The notes beneath the pieces are model-generated. The model ran no database searches. It was not told the origin of the DNA and worked only from the letters and a program-made list of their open reading frames with translations. A program made the position numbers and the translations under genes. Shown piece by piece: positions 15,702 to 25,009 of a stretch of 53,399 bases of DNA (positions within the stretch are counted from its first letter, which is position 1; every line of letters starts with the position of its first letter). The stretch comes from an uncultured Opitutales bacterium (lineage in GTDB: Bacteria > Verrucomicrobiota > Verrucomicrobiia > Opitutales > Intestinicryptomonadaceae): assembly GCA_900546565.1 (NCBI GenBank), contig URDC01000007.1:1-53399 (forward strand), in the 5' to 3' direction.

Positions 15702-15731
15702 GCCGCACGGGACCTCCGCGCGGCATTTTTT
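15702..15731 (+). terminator. Probable terminator after the DUF1080 gene
   Basis: GC-rich arms GCCGC and GCGGC followed by six Ts (ATTTTTTG). The stem is short and imperfect. The stretch from 15620 to 15860 otherwise shows no gene. Confidence 0.5.
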
Positions 15732-15860
15732 GCCCAAAAAATACAGCTTCCACAACCACCACATTGGTGTGCAAGAGACAACATTTTTGTGTTCGCGTTG
15801 TGTTTTGCAAATACAAGCACAAACACAATACACACAAAAGCCCCCGCCCGCAAAGCCACT

Positions 15861-15895
15861 AAAAAAGCGGCTTCCGAGCTGGAAGCCGCTTTTTT
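15861..15895 (-). terminator. Intrinsic terminator downstream of tRNA-Asn
   Basis: A perfect 15-bp stem (AAAAAAGCGGCTTCC and its complement) with loop GAGCT. It lies five bases beyond the 3' end of tRNA-Asn on the minus strand and works in both directions. Confidence 0.88.
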
Positions 15896-15899
15896 ACGA

Positions 15900-15974
<75 letters not shown>

Positions 15975-15993
15975 ATCATCATTTTGTCCTTGT

Positions 15994-16022
15994 GTTATCC
16001 TTCTTTTATCTCCGCTTGTCAA
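15994..16022 (-). promoter_or_regulatory. Sigma-70-type promoter of tRNA-Asn
   Basis: On the minus strand, TTGACA (16017-16022) and GATAAC (15994-15999) are separated by 17 bases. The -10 box is 19 bases from the tRNA 5' end, so the start point would lie roughly 10-15 bases ahead of it. Confidence 0.7.
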
Positions 16023-16093
16023 CATCTTTTTTCCAAAAAATTTTTGCCGATGATTCTTCTTGCGTTTTGCGATTTTTGTTTTCATAAAAACCT

Positions 16094-16990
16094 ATGCATT
16101 TTATCAAAAAAATTTTCCTGTCGGCTTGCGCTGTGTTTTTTGCCTCGACGTGCTTGGCACAGTCGGGGCTTGGAACTTCGTTTTTCGACGAGCTTGTTTC
16201 GGACTGGCACAATTCCTTCTCCCTTGAAGGATACGGCGAATGCGTCGCAAAAACCGATATTCACGGTGCAACCTCGGGCACATTCCAAACCCAACGATAC
16301 GCCGCCACGCTGAAATCGCAGAGCATTAGCGAATCGAAAAAACACGCCCTGACTGCCTACGTTCAATACTCGCGCTTGGAGGCAGACTTTGGCGGATCTT
16401 ATTCCGATGACGCCCCGTTCGACAATTTAGACGCGCTAACAACCTCGTTCTTCTACGTCTACAACATCGAGCGTCAGTGGTCGGCGTTCGCCTTCGGCTC
16501 TGTAAAATTCTCCGCCGAAAACGCCGCAGACTGGAATCTCGGCGCGACGGGATTTGTCGGCGCGGGCGCGTTGTATGCCGTTTCGGAGAGCCTTTCGATA
16601 GGCTTCGGAGCGGCGGCATACTCGCGGCTTTCACGCGACTGGATCGGTATCCCCGCCGTATTCGTGCAGTGGCGCATTACCGAAAAACTCTCGCTTAAAA
16701 CATTCTCGGGCGCAACATTGCTATATGATTACTTCGGCGACGGCTCGCTTGTTTTCGACACGTCAATCGAATACGCCAATACATATTCGCGCCTGAGCGA
16801 CGGCGGCGTCCTGCGCGACTCCTGCTGGCTTTACGGCGTCGGAGCGACTTGGAAACCTGCAAAACATTTCTATATTGGTCTCCACGTCGGCGCGAATTTC
16901 GCCCGAGAACTCGATTTCAAAAAATCCGGCCGCCGCAACATAGACGCCGACGCCGCCCCAATGGTATTTCTGTCCGTCGGAATTTTGTAG
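16094..16990 (+). CDS. Outer-membrane beta-barrel protein (DUF6268-like)
   Basis: A 298-residue protein with a signal peptide (residues 1-22, ending CLAQ). Alternating hydrophobic/polar strands with frequent aromatic residues run to the C-terminus, as expected for an outer-membrane barrel of 10-14 strands. Segments such as WNLGATGFVGAGALYAVSESLSIGFGAAAYSR suggest the DUF6268 type. The function is unknown, perhaps a porin or structural protein. It stands alone between tRNA-Asn (divergent) and a terminator. Confidence 0.65.
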   Translation: MHFIKKIFLSACAVFFASTCLAQSGLGTSFFDELVSDWHNSFSLEGYGECVAKTDIHGATSGTFQTQRYAATLKSQSISESKKHALTAYVQYSRLEADFGGSYSDDAPFDNLDALTTSFFYVYNIERQWSAFAFGSVKFSAENAADWNLGATGFVGAGALYAVSESLSIGFGAAAYSRLSRDWIGIPAVFVQWRITEKLSLKTFSGATLLYDYFGDGSLVFDTSIEYANTYSRLSDGGVLRDSCWLYGVGATWKPAKHFYIGLHVGANFARELDFKKSGRRNIDADAAPMVFLSVGIL

Positions 16991-17024
16991 ACCCAAGCCG
17001 CCCGCAAAAAAATAGCCTACAATA

Positions 17025-17098
17025 CAATTTGATGTAAATTAATATATTTCTCCACTCTCTCCAATTTGATGTAAATTAATATATTTCTCCACTCTCTC
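17025..17098. repeat. 37-bp tandem duplication (two copies)
   Basis: Two identical, directly adjacent 37-base units at 17025-17061 and 17062-17098, starting CAATTTGATGTAAATTAATA and ending CTCCACTCTCTC. There is no spacer between them. They are AT-rich and lie downstream of the barrel gene. This looks like a simple slippage duplication. Confidence 0.9.
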
Positions 17099-17123
17099 CA
17101 CATTTTACGAAATCATCGGACAC

Positions 17124-17155
17124 AAAAAAATACGGAGTCAACACCGTATTTTTTT
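17124..17155. terminator. Bidirectional intrinsic terminator
   Basis: Arms AAAAATACGG and CCGTATTTTT around AGTCAACA, flanked by an A-run and a T-run. It sits between the convergent barrel gene (+) and CE15-like gene (-). Confidence 0.85.
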
Positions 17156-17211
17156 ATAAACTCGAAAATTGCAGTCGGGCGAAACGCCGCCCTGCCGCTG
17201 CAAACCCCCGG

Positions 17212-18579
17212 CTACTTTGCCTTTTTCACCCAGCCGTTTGCGTCGGCAAAATCGAGAATGCAGTTCCAGTTGTAGAGGTCGATTTGATGCGGCCCTTCAT
17301 AGAGCACATAGCCGAAGCCGTCGCCGATGAACGGCGTTTTAATGCGCAGGTCGTCCATTGTCGGCATTTTCTTCGAGCCAAAAAGCGCGTAGATTTTTGC
17401 CGCCTCCATAAGCGAGAGGAATTCGCCTTTGGGGTCTGCCCAATAGTCTTTCGTTCCGCTTAAAACATACACCAAACGCGGGGCTATTGCCGCAATAAAG
17501 TGCTGGGCGTCCACCGGCAGCGATTCGGGATTGTCGCCGTATTCAATCATCTTCGGCTGATACCAGCGCGTGAAGTATCTTGCCGCGAACTTGAAATTCT
17601 CGCCGTAGTCGTGCAATGCCATAGCCGCGCCGCCCGCGCAGGAACTGTTCGAAACCGACATCGCAAAACGCGGGTCGCACACGGCGGCAAACATCGCGGT
17701 TTTTCCCAAACGCGAGTGCCCCGCAACGCCGATTTTATAACGGTCGATAAACGGCAGCGTTTCGAGCAGGTCGAGCACGCGGCAGTCGCCCCATGCCCAC
17801 GCTGGAATCGAAGTAGGATTCGCGTCTATCGCCCCGCGATTGAAAATTCTGTAAACGGATTTTTCCAACATCAAGTCCTTGCCGCTTTCGAGGTCGGGAT
17901 AAAGCTCGCAGTAGCAGAATGTCGCAACCGCATAGCCCCGTGCCACAATCTCCGCGTTCGGGTGGCGCGAAAGGTGCGTTCCGCGCTGGTATTCGTGCGC
18001 CTTGTTGTCGGAGACTTTGCACATTTTGTTGTTGCGAATCCACGCGTCCGATTCGGGCAAAAGCACCTCGGGTTCGTTCGACGCCGTGTGGTTGCCCGCA
18101 TAGTTCGGATACACAAAACACGGAACGGGGTTTTCCTTCGAGGCGTTCTTCGGGCAGTATAAAAGCACGTTGAACGTATGCGTGCCGTTGGCGTCTGTCG
18201 AAACCACTTTGTATTGGCGGCGCAACGCTATGCCGCCGAGCGCGTTATCAGACGACTCCACCAACTTGAATTCGATTTTTTTCGGACGCGGAGGAATCTT
18301 GCCGAATTGCTCCGTCTCCAAAAATTTCACGACTTTCGGACGCTCGCAATCAAGCCACTGCCGCGCCGACGTTATCTTCCGTTCGCCGCCTATTTCGCGC
18401 AGAATGTCGAGCTTGCGGTATTTGTCCGCCTTCGAGTCGTCGTAGTTTACCGGCACATTAAGCCCGCCCCAGTTGGCGAAATTGGGCTTGTCGCGCCTCG
18501 GGTGGTCGGGAACGTAGAGTTCGCCCGCAAAAGATGTAAACGCAATCGCGGCTGTCAGAAGAGTAATAATTTTTCTCAT
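17212..18579 (-). CDS. Secreted CE15-like alpha/beta-hydrolase (glucuronoyl esterase family)
   Basis: A 455-residue protein with signal peptide MRKIITLLTAAIAFTSFAG. The alpha/beta-hydrolase fold contains the CE15 nucleophile motif GHSRLGK with Ser at about residue 289, and a late His in EGPHQID (near 435) that fits the catalytic base. CE15 enzymes cut ester links between glucuronic acid in xylan and lignin; bacterial relatives are broader carbohydrate esterases. I start at ATG 18579, where the signal peptide begins, rather than the longer frame reaching 18633. No ribosome binding site is evident. It is transcribed alone, divergently from the arginine decarboxylase. Confidence 0.8.
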   Translation of the reverse strand: MRKIITLLTAAIAFTSFAGELYVPDHPRRDKPNFANWGGLNVPVNYDDSKADKYRKLDILREIGGERKITSARQWLDCERPKVVKFLETEQFGKIPPRPKKIEFKLVESSDNALGGIALRRQYKVVSTDANGTHTFNVLLYCPKNASKENPVPCFVYPNYAGNHTASNEPEVLLPESDAWIRNNKMCKVSDNKAHEYQRGTHLSRHPNAEIVARGYAVATFCYCELYPDLESGKDLMLEKSVYRIFNRGAIDANPTSIPAWAWGDCRVLDLLETLPFIDRYKIGVAGHSRLGKTAMFAAVCDPRFAMSVSNSSCAGGAAMALHDYGENFKFAARYFTRWYQPKMIEYGDNPESLPVDAQHFIAAIAPRLVYVLSGTKDYWADPKGEFLSLMEAAKIYALFGSKKMPTMDDLRIKTPFIGDGFGYVLYEGPHQIDLYNWNCILDFADANGWVKKAK

Positions 18580-18803
18580 ATGTTTAATTGTTGGTGAATG
18601 AAAATCATACGTGCCTTTGCGCGACTGCGTCAAGGAAATATCTCGTTTTCAGCCCGCCCGAACCGCCGCCAAAATCGCCGAAAAATTTATGCTTTCGGTT
18701 TATTGACGATATTAAAGCCGTTTTAATCGGATGCGCGGCGCAAAACGCGGATTACCCCAACATAAAAATCCCCGCCGCAGCCCATAATAAAAAAGGATAA
18801 AAA

Positions 18804-19388
18804 ATGATATTAGGCACAAGATACCCCACATTGGCATTCCACACCGGCGGCGCAGGCGAAGCCGACGACGGCATTCCGCCGCAGCCCTTCGAAACCTTCT
18901 GCTACGATTCAGCCCTCTTGCAGGCGAAAATCGAAAACTTCAATGTAGTTCCCTACACTTCCGTCCTGCCCAAAGAGCTTTACGGCAACATTCTCCCCGT
19001 CGACAAAGTCTGCAAACACTTCAAACACGGCGCGGTTTTGGAAGTCATCATCGCCGGCAACGGCGCGCGCGGCAGCGAGCATAAGGCAATCGCAACAGGC
19101 GTCGGCATCTGCTGGGGCAAGGACAAAAAGGGCGAACTCATCGGCGGCTGGGCTGCTGAATACGTCGAGTATTTCGACACGTTCATCGACGACGACATCG
19201 CCAAAGCCCATTGCGAAATGTGGCTAAACAAGTCGCTCAAACACGAGCTTGAAATCCGCGGCGTCGAAAAACACAGTGAATTCCAGTTCTTCCACAACTA
19301 TCTCAACATAACAAAATCGTTCGGCTACTGCCTGACCGCGCTCGGATTTTTGAACTTCGAATTCGCCGACGCGGTTTCGGCAAAATAG
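18804..19388 (+). CDS. aaxB: Pyruvoyl-dependent arginine decarboxylase (AaxB-like)
   Basis: A 194-residue pro-enzyme of the PdaD family, which self-cleaves to form a pyruvoyl group and converts arginine to agmatine and CO2, consuming a proton. The cleavage motif is VVPYTSVLP, with the cut expected between Thr52 and Ser53 (archaeal enzymes usually have Ser-Ser). A strong AAGGAT ribosome binding site precedes ATG 18804. The antiporter gene follows after 13 bases and a porin after that, the three components of the chlamydial Aax acid-resistance system. It likely exports acid as agmatine or deprives the surroundings of arginine. Confidence 0.93.
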   Translation: MILGTRYPTLAFHTGGAGEADDGIPPQPFETFCYDSALLQAKIENFNVVPYTSVLPKELYGNILPVDKVCKHFKHGAVLEVIIAGNGARGSEHKAIATGVGICWGKDKKGELIGGWAAEYVEYFDTFIDDDIAKAHCEMWLNKSLKHELEIRGVEKHSEFQFFHNYLNITKSFGYCLTALGFLNFEFADAVSAK

Positions 19389-19401
19389 GGAAGGTTCGGA
19401 T

Positions 19402-21078
19402 ATGAAACAGGACGGAATACCCGCTCAGAAAGCCGCCGCGCCCAATTCGGGCGGCGGCGCGTCGACCGCCAAAAAACTCGGCACATTCGGGCTTGCCGCG
19501 ATTGTGCTAAGCTCGATGATTGGCGGCGGAATTTTCAGCCTCCCCGAAAACATGGCGGCGTCGGCGTCGGCGGGTGCCGTCATTATCGCGTGGATAATCA
19601 CGGGAATCGGAATTTATTTCATCGCAAATACGTTCCGAATCCTCGCTTCGGCGCGCCCCGATTTCGCGTCCGGACTTTATATGTACAGCCGCGACGGCTT
19701 CGGCAATTACGCGGGGTTTACAATCGCGTGGGGCTATTGGCTCTGCCAGATTTTCGGCAACGTCGGCTATGCGGTTATCACAATGGACGCGCTCAATTAC
19801 TTTTTTCCCGGAACGTTTGCGGGCGGAAACAACCTGTGGTCGATTGTGGGCGGCTCGCTGCTGATTTGGGTTTTCAACTTCACAGTGCTGCGCGGCGTTC
19901 ATTCGGCGTCTTCGCTAAACACAGTCGCGACGGTGTGCAAAATCCTGCCGATAATCCTCTTCATTGTCGTAATGGCGGCGGTCTTTAATTTCGACAAATT
20001 CTCGACCGACTTCTGGGGACACACGCCCACAAAGGGGTCGCCCGAACTCGGCTCGATTTCCGCGCAAATAAAAAGCACAATGCTCGTTACACTCTGGGCG
20101 TTCATCGGCATCGAGGGCGCGGTCGTCCTCTCGGGGCGCGCCAAAACCGCGCAGTCCGTCGGACGCGCCACAATCCTCGGTTTTCTCGGCGGTCTCGCGG
20201 TTTTCGTGCTTTTGTCGGTGCTGCCGTTCGGCTTTATGACGCAGGACGAACTCGCCGCCGTCGCCAATCCCTCGACCGCGGGCATCCTCGAAAAGGCAGT
20301 CGGCGCGTGGGGCGCGTGGGTGATGAACGTCGGGCTGATAGTCGCTATTCTCGGCAGCTGGCTGGCGTGGACAATCATCACCGCCGAAATGCCCTATGCC
20401 GCCGCCAAGGACGGCACATTCCCGAAAATATTCGCCCGCGAGAACCGCAACGGCGCGCCTTCGGTGTCGCTGTGGATAAGCAGCATACTGATGCAAATCG
20501 TGATGCTAATGGTGTATTTTTCGAGCGACGCCTGGAACACCCTGCTTAGCATTACGGGCGTAATGGTGCTGCCGCCGTATCTTGCAAGCACCGCCTATCT
20601 CTGGAAAATCTCGCGCGACGGCAAATTGCTTGCGGACAACAAAAAGCTCGGCGTAAGCGTCAAAAACGCGGTTGTTTCGGGCACCGTCGGCTCGCTCTTC
20701 GCGGTGTGGCTGATATACGCAGCGGGGCTTGAATATCTGCTGCTTTCGCTGATATTCCTCGCGCTCGGAATTCCCGTCTTCATATGGACTCGGCGCGAAG
20801 CGGGCAAACGCGCATTCACCCGCGGCGAAAAATTCTGCGCCTGCCTCATAGCCGCAATCGCCGTTATCACCGCATGCTACACCGCATACGAAAAACTCGG
20901 CGATGGGCACCGCCGCGACGCCAAAACAACAACATTTGCGACAGTTCCCGCCGACGCCAAACAGACTCAACCGCGCGGCGCAAAACCGAAGAAAGCCGAT
21001 GCCGCCCCGCTTACAAAACGCCACGGCGAAAACGTTATAATCTTCGCCGAGTCGGAAGTTTTGGACATCGATCCTTAA
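19402..21078 (+). CDS. aaxC: APC-family arginine/agmatine antiporter (AaxC-like)
   Basis: A 558-residue amino acid-polyamine antiporter. The APC signature GLAAIVLSSMIGGGIFSLPENMA occupies the first helix, and 12-13 membrane segments follow in the order typical of ArcD/AaxC-type exchangers. It is longer than usual because of a soluble, Ala/Lys-rich C-terminal tail of about 60 residues that is not part of the transporter core. The preceding decarboxylase and following porin make arginine-in/agmatine-out exchange the likely job. Arginine/ornithine exchange is the main alternative on sequence alone. Confidence 0.88.
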   Translation: MKQDGIPAQKAAAPNSGGGASTAKKLGTFGLAAIVLSSMIGGGIFSLPENMAASASAGAVIIAWIITGIGIYFIANTFRILASARPDFASGLYMYSRDGFGNYAGFTIAWGYWLCQIFGNVGYAVITMDALNYFFPGTFAGGNNLWSIVGGSLLIWVFNFTVLRGVHSASSLNTVATVCKILPIILFIVVMAAVFNFDKFSTDFWGHTPTKGSPELGSISAQIKSTMLVTLWAFIGIEGAVVLSGRAKTAQSVGRATILGFLGGLAVFVLLSVLPFGFMTQDELAAVANPSTAGILEKAVGAWGAWVMNVGLIVAILGSWLAWTIITAEMPYAAAKDGTFPKIFARENRNGAPSVSLWISSILMQIVMLMVYFSSDAWNTLLSITGVMVLPPYLASTAYLWKISRDGKLLADNKKLGVSVKNAVVSGTVGSLFAVWLIYAAGLEYLLLSLIFLALGIPVFIWTRREAGKRAFTRGEKFCACLIAAIAVITACYTAYEKLGDGHRRDAKTTTFATVPADAKQTQPRGAKPKKADAAPLTKRHGENVIIFAESEVLDIDP

Positions 21079-21157
21079 CACCTACTCCACTCACCACAAT
21101 CGCGCGGCGGCGGCAATGTCGGCGCGCCAATAAAAAAATAAAAACGGATATTTTTAT

Positions 21158-22438
21158 ATGGAAAATATAAAAACAATCATATCGATTTTTGCCGCCGCAT
21201 TCGCCCTTTCGTCGGCGGCTATCGCGCAAAACGCGACCTGCGCAAACGGATATACCGCCGAACTCCCCTGTGGAAACTTCGGCTTGAACGCGCTTTCGCA
21301 AAAAATTTCCGACACCCGAAATAAAATCGCCGCCGACACCGGCGTTACGTTTTCGTTCGACTATTACGCCGACATTTTCTCCAACCCCTCGGGCGGCGTC
21401 GCGCAGGGAACCAACTACACCCACATTATGATTTTCGGCGCGGACATCGACCTGCAAAAAATAGCGGGCATCAAAAATGCGTCTATAACCGTTTCGGGCG
21501 CGTACAACGCGGGGCGCGACCTCTCGGGAAAAATCGGGAACTTCTACACCGTCTCTCAGTCGGCAATCACAACGGGCGTCATGTTCTATGAAATGTATTA
21601 CACGCAAAAGTTCGAACTTTGCAACGGCGACACCCTCGCCTTCAAAGCGGGCAGAATGAGTATGTCCGACGACTTCGCGGGGCTTCCCGTCTTCGGCTAC
21701 CTCGCGGGCGGTGCAATGGATTCCGCTCCCGAGGCGATTTTCTACGCCTCGCCCTTTACCTCGGAGACGCTCGCCGCGTGGGGCATTAGCGCAACCTACC
21801 AAACCTGTGCCGACTTGGCGTTCTCCGCGGGGCTATACCAAGTCCCAGACAGCATCAACGATTCTGGCTGGCACGGCACATACTTCGGAATGGGCAATAA
21901 CGACGGCTATATGATAATGGCGCAGCTGGCGTGGTCGCCCACACTCGCGGGCGACCTCGACGGCATCTACCAACTCGGCGGATACTTCTTCGATGGCTAC
22001 GATATGTCCGACCTCGACGCCTCCCGTGCGGGCTTCAAAAGCGACGGCTTCGGCTTCTACATTCAGGGGCAGCAGGAAATCTGGGTCGACAGCCCCGACA
22101 AAAACCGCGCAATCACAATCTGGGCGGGCGCGCAGTTCGCCCCCGTGAAAAGCACGAGCCCGATAACGTGGCAGACATACGCGGGCTTGCAGTTCGCGGG
22201 ATTCGTTCCGCACCGCCCCGACGACAGCGTTTTCCTCTCGTGGACAAGCGGCTTTTTCAGCGGCAACTACAATAACGGAAATTCGGATTGCGAAACCGTT
22301 TTGGAGGCAAACTACCTCTTCACCGTAAATTCCAACATTTCGTTGCAACCCGTCGTCCAATACATAATCGACCCGCGCGGCGACTCCGATATTTCAAACG
22401 CCTTCGTCCTCGGCGGACAACTCCTCGTTTCGTTTTAA
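21158..22438 (+). CDS. aaxA: Outer-membrane OprB-type carbohydrate/arginine porin (AaxA-like)
   Basis: A 426-residue outer-membrane porin with a signal peptide (residues 1-22, ending AIAQ). OprB-family traits are FSFDYYADIFSNPSGG near the N-terminus, GRMSMSDDFAG and a C-terminal strand ending VSF. In Chlamydia an OprB-like porin (AaxA) admits arginine for AaxB/AaxC. The gene order here is B-C-A instead of A-B-C, with an 80-base gap after aaxC. The arginine role rests on this context; OprB porins otherwise carry sugars. Confidence 0.82.
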   Translation: MENIKTIISIFAAAFALSSAAIAQNATCANGYTAELPCGNFGLNALSQKISDTRNKIAADTGVTFSFDYYADIFSNPSGGVAQGTNYTHIMIFGADIDLQKIAGIKNASITVSGAYNAGRDLSGKIGNFYTVSQSAITTGVMFYEMYYTQKFELCNGDTLAFKAGRMSMSDDFAGLPVFGYLAGGAMDSAPEAIFYASPFTSETLAAWGISATYQTCADLAFSAGLYQVPDSINDSGWHGTYFGMGNNDGYMIMAQLAWSPTLAGDLDGIYQLGGYFFDGYDMSDLDASRAGFKSDGFGFYIQGQQEIWVDSPDKNRAITIWAGAQFAPVKSTSPITWQTYAGLQFAGFVPHRPDDSVFLSWTSGFFSGNYNNGNSDCETVLEANYLFTVNSNISLQPVVQYIIDPRGDSDISNAFVLGGQLLVSF

Positions 22439-22465
22439 CCCGACAACAAAAATAAAGGAAAACCC

Positions 22466-22795
22466 ATGATGGAAAACACCCCGACATTCGACGCGCCCCG
22501 CAACCTCGCAAACACCGTAAATTACGAGGAAGGAGGCATAGTAAGCAGACAGGTTCTGAAAAGCCCCGCAGGCAACATCACCGTCTTTTCGTTCGCGAAG
22601 GGACAGGGATTGAGCCGCCATACCGCCCCCTTCGACGCCGCCGTCCAAATTCTCGACGGCACTGCCGAAATCAAAATAGGCGACACCCCTTATACCCTTA
22701 AATCGGGAGATTTTGTGATTATGCCCGCAAACGTCCCGCACGAACTCTTCGCGGCGGAAAACTTCAAAATGCTTCTTACTATGATTCGCGGATAG
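22466..22795 (+). CDS. Small cupin-domain protein
   Basis: A 109-residue single cupin barrel. Motif 1 is degenerate (SRHTAPFDAAVQILDG, His near 52), and motif 2 is GDFVIMPANVPHEL with one His. With few metal ligands it may bind a ligand or metal weakly. A ribosome binding site AAAGGAAA precedes the paired ATGs at 22466 and 22469. It ends the aax cluster, 27 bases after the porin, and a terminator follows. Its function in the cluster is unknown. Confidence 0.8.
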   Translation: MMENTPTFDAPRNLANTVNYEEGGIVSRQVLKSPAGNITVFSFAKGQGLSRHTAPFDAAVQILDGTAEIKIGDTPYTLKSGDFVIMPANVPHELFAAENFKMLLTMIRG

Positions 22796-22830
22796 TTTTT
22801 GATATTACGCCCAATGCGTAAAAAAACAAA

Positions 22831-22860
22831 AAACTTTCGGCAATCCGCCGAAAGTTTTTT
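22831..22860. terminator. Bidirectional intrinsic terminator
   Basis: Arms AAACTTTCGGC and GCCGAAAGTTT with loop AATCC and a T-run. It separates the aax-cupin cluster (+) from the convergent SGNH hydrolase (-). Confidence 0.88.
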
Positions 22861-22943
22861 CATTCGCCATAACTTCTCGCCCGACCCTCGCCGAGCATTC
22901 GCGCCCCCGCGCTGCACTTCCGCGCCGTTCCAGCGCAACGCCG

Positions 22944-23630
22944 CTATTTTTCCGAAACTTTCACGACGCCGTTTTCGACAAGCCATTTCGCCAAAAATTG
23001 CGCCATAACCGCCGCCCCCTCCTTGTTCGGGTGGATTTTATCGGGCATAAGAGCCTTCTTGTCGGCAAAAAGCGCGTAAAAATCCACGGTTTTAAGCCCG
23101 CGCTTCTTCGCGATTTTTTCGATTATCGGCGTAATCTCATTGCGCAAAACGCCGCCGTCAATCGCCTTCGGATTGCCCTTTATAAAACACGGCAGGGGAA
23201 TCCCCAAAATTATCTGCGGCCTCGTGTCGAGATTTGCAAAAGAGTCCAAAAGCGCGTTGTAGTCGCGTTCGAAATCGTCCTTGAACTTCCAGTTGCGGCA
23301 GTGCCCGTCATTCGCGCCCAAAAGCACAAGCACCACATCGGGCTTCGACTCCAACGCCCGCTTGTAGCACTTCTGCTTCATATACGGACGAAATCCCTTC
23401 GCAACAATGTTCGAGCCCCGCATACTGCAATTTTCCACAACGCAAAAGCCTTCCAGAATTTTCCCGAGCTGCGCGGGATAGCAAAATTCCGCCCGCTCCT
23501 TTTCCGGAATTCCGATTCCCTGCGAAATGCTGTCGCCAACAACCGTGATTCGCGTCGCGGCAAAAGCCGCGCAAGTTGACATTACCGCGGCGCAAAAAAA
23601 CGCCGCTATTTTTTTGATAGATTTTCCCAT
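22944..23630 (-). CDS. Secreted SGNH/GDSL-family hydrolase
   Basis: A 228-residue esterase/lipase-fold protein with a signal peptide (residues 1-24, ending AFA). SGNH blocks are visible: block I GDSISQG (Ser34), block III GANDGH (Gly-Asn oxyanion residues) and block V DKIHPN with the catalytic Asp and His. Such enzymes remove acyl groups from carbohydrates or lipids. It lies 73 bases after hom and may be the last gene of the serA-plsY-hom transcript. Confidence 0.87.
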   Translation of the reverse strand: MGKSIKKIAAFFCAAVMSTCAAFAATRITVVGDSISQGIGIPEKERAEFCYPAQLGKILEGFCVVENCSMRGSNIVAKGFRPYMKQKCYKRALESKPDVVLVLLGANDGHCRNWKFKDDFERDYNALLDSFANLDTRPQIILGIPLPCFIKGNPKAIDGGVLRNEITPIIEKIAKKRGLKTVDFYALFADKKALMPDKIHPNKEGAAVMAQFLAKWLVENGVVKVSEK

Positions 23631-23703
23631 TTTGTGTTATCCTGTTTGAGTTGAATAAAAAAAAAAGACGTCGCGATAAAAGCCGCGCCGTCCCGATAAA
23701 AAA

Positions 23704-25008
23704 TTACGCGTTTTTCAAAATCCTCAGCACGAACGGCTTTTCGAACGTAAACGAAGATTTTTCGAGCTTTTCGCAAGCTCGCAAAATCGCAGCCTCGCTC
23801 GTTTCGTGCGTCGTAAGCAAAAGCCACGCCCGACCTTCTATGCCGTGTTTTTTCTGCTGCAAAAGCTCTATCGAAATGCCTTCCGAAGCCAGCAAAGACG
23901 CCACGTGCGCCAAAACGCCCGCCTCGTCCTTCACGTCGATGCGCATATAAAATTCGCCCGCAACCTCTTCGAGCGACGCCAAATGGACATTGTCGTCCTT
24001 CGCCACCGACAGCACGCACGGCGCGGACGAAGCAAGCGACTTTATCGCGTCGGCGATGTCTGCAATAACCGCGCTCGCAGTCGCGTCCTGACCCGCTCCG
24101 CGCCCGATGTGCACCGTCCTGCCAACAACGTCTCCGCTTAGCGAAACCGCATTGTAGACTTCGTTGACATTCGCGACAACATCGCTTGTTGGCAAAAGCG
24201 CTGGATATACCGACACGAAGAGCGAGTCGCCGTTTTTGCGCGCCGCCCCCACCAATTTTATGCGGAAACCGTTTTCGGCGGCCCAGTGGATGTCTTCGAG
24301 CTTCACGCCGCGAATGCCCTCCACGAGCATTTCCCTTTCGGGGCTGACCCAAACGCCGTGCGCCAAATAAGCCAAAATCGAAATCTTGTGCGAGGCGTCC
24401 CACCCGTCGAGGTCGAGCGATTCGTCGGCCTCCACATATCCGAGCCTTCTCGCGTCTTCGACAATCGCCTCATACGGGGCGTTTTCGCGCTCCATACGCG
24501 TCAGAATGTAGTTGCAAGTGCCGTTTAAAATTCCGTAGATGAGCGAAAACCTGTTGGCCACAAGCCCTTCGCGCAACACTTTTATTATGGGGATACCCCC
24601 CGCCACACTCGCTTCGAAAAAGTATTTACCGCCGTATTTTTGCGCGGTTTCGAAAATCTCCGCGCCGTGCTTGCAAATAACGGCCTTGTTCGCGCTGACA
24701 ACAACCTTGCCCTTTTTCAGCGCGGCAAGAGTGAGCTCCAACGCCCTGTCGGTGCCGCCCATAAGCTCGCAAACGATGTCGATTGAATCGTCGTTTACAA
24801 CATCGTATGGGTCTTCCGTCATCTGTTCGCGCGCGATTGAAATGTCGCGCTTCTTGTTGATGTCGCGCACCGACGCCTTCACAAGCTCGTATTGCGCCCC
24901 GAAACGCTTCTGCATGCGCGCGCGGTCGCAGTCGAGGTGCTTCCAGACACCCTGCCCGACCGTGCCCATTCCGATAAAGCCTATCCTAAAAACCTTGTGG
25001 CAATCCAT
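23704..25008 (-). CDS. hom: Homoserine dehydrogenase
   Basis: A 434-residue enzyme reducing aspartate semialdehyde to homoserine for threonine and methionine synthesis. NAD(P)-binding motif GFIGMGTVGQGVW is at residues 9-21, the catalytic domain includes NGTCNYILTRM and LDLDGWDASHK, and an ACT domain occupies roughly 350-425 (feedback control by threonine is usual). It is the third gene of a tight serA-plsY-hom operon, one base from plsY. A long overlapping minus-strand frame at 23606-24403 is a shadow. Confidence 0.96.
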   Translation of the reverse strand: MDCHKVFRIGFIGMGTVGQGVWKHLDCDRARMQKRFGAQYELVKASVRDINKKRDISIAREQMTEDPYDVVNDDSIDIVCELMGGTDRALELTLAALKKGKVVVSANKAVICKHGAEIFETAQKYGGKYFFEASVAGGIPIIKVLREGLVANRFSLIYGILNGTCNYILTRMERENAPYEAIVEDARRLGYVEADESLDLDGWDASHKISILAYLAHGVWVSPEREMLVEGIRGVKLEDIHWAAENGFRIKLVGAARKNGDSLFVSVYPALLPTSDVVANVNEVYNAVSLSGDVVGRTVHIGRGAGQDATASAVIADIADAIKSLASSAPCVLSVAKDDNVHLASLEEVAGEFYMRIDVKDEAGVLAHVASLLASEGISIELLQQKKHGIEGRAWLLLTTHETSEAAILRACEKLEKSSFTFEKPFVLRILKNA

Positions 25009-25009
25009 A

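Noticed and set aside
17025..17098. CRISPR array
   Set aside because: The two 37-base copies are directly adjacent with no spacer, only two exist, and no cas gene is near. It is a tandem duplication.
23606..24403. 265-codon minus-strand frame
   Set aside because: Same-strand shadow of hom in another frame; Arg/Gly-rich with no domain.
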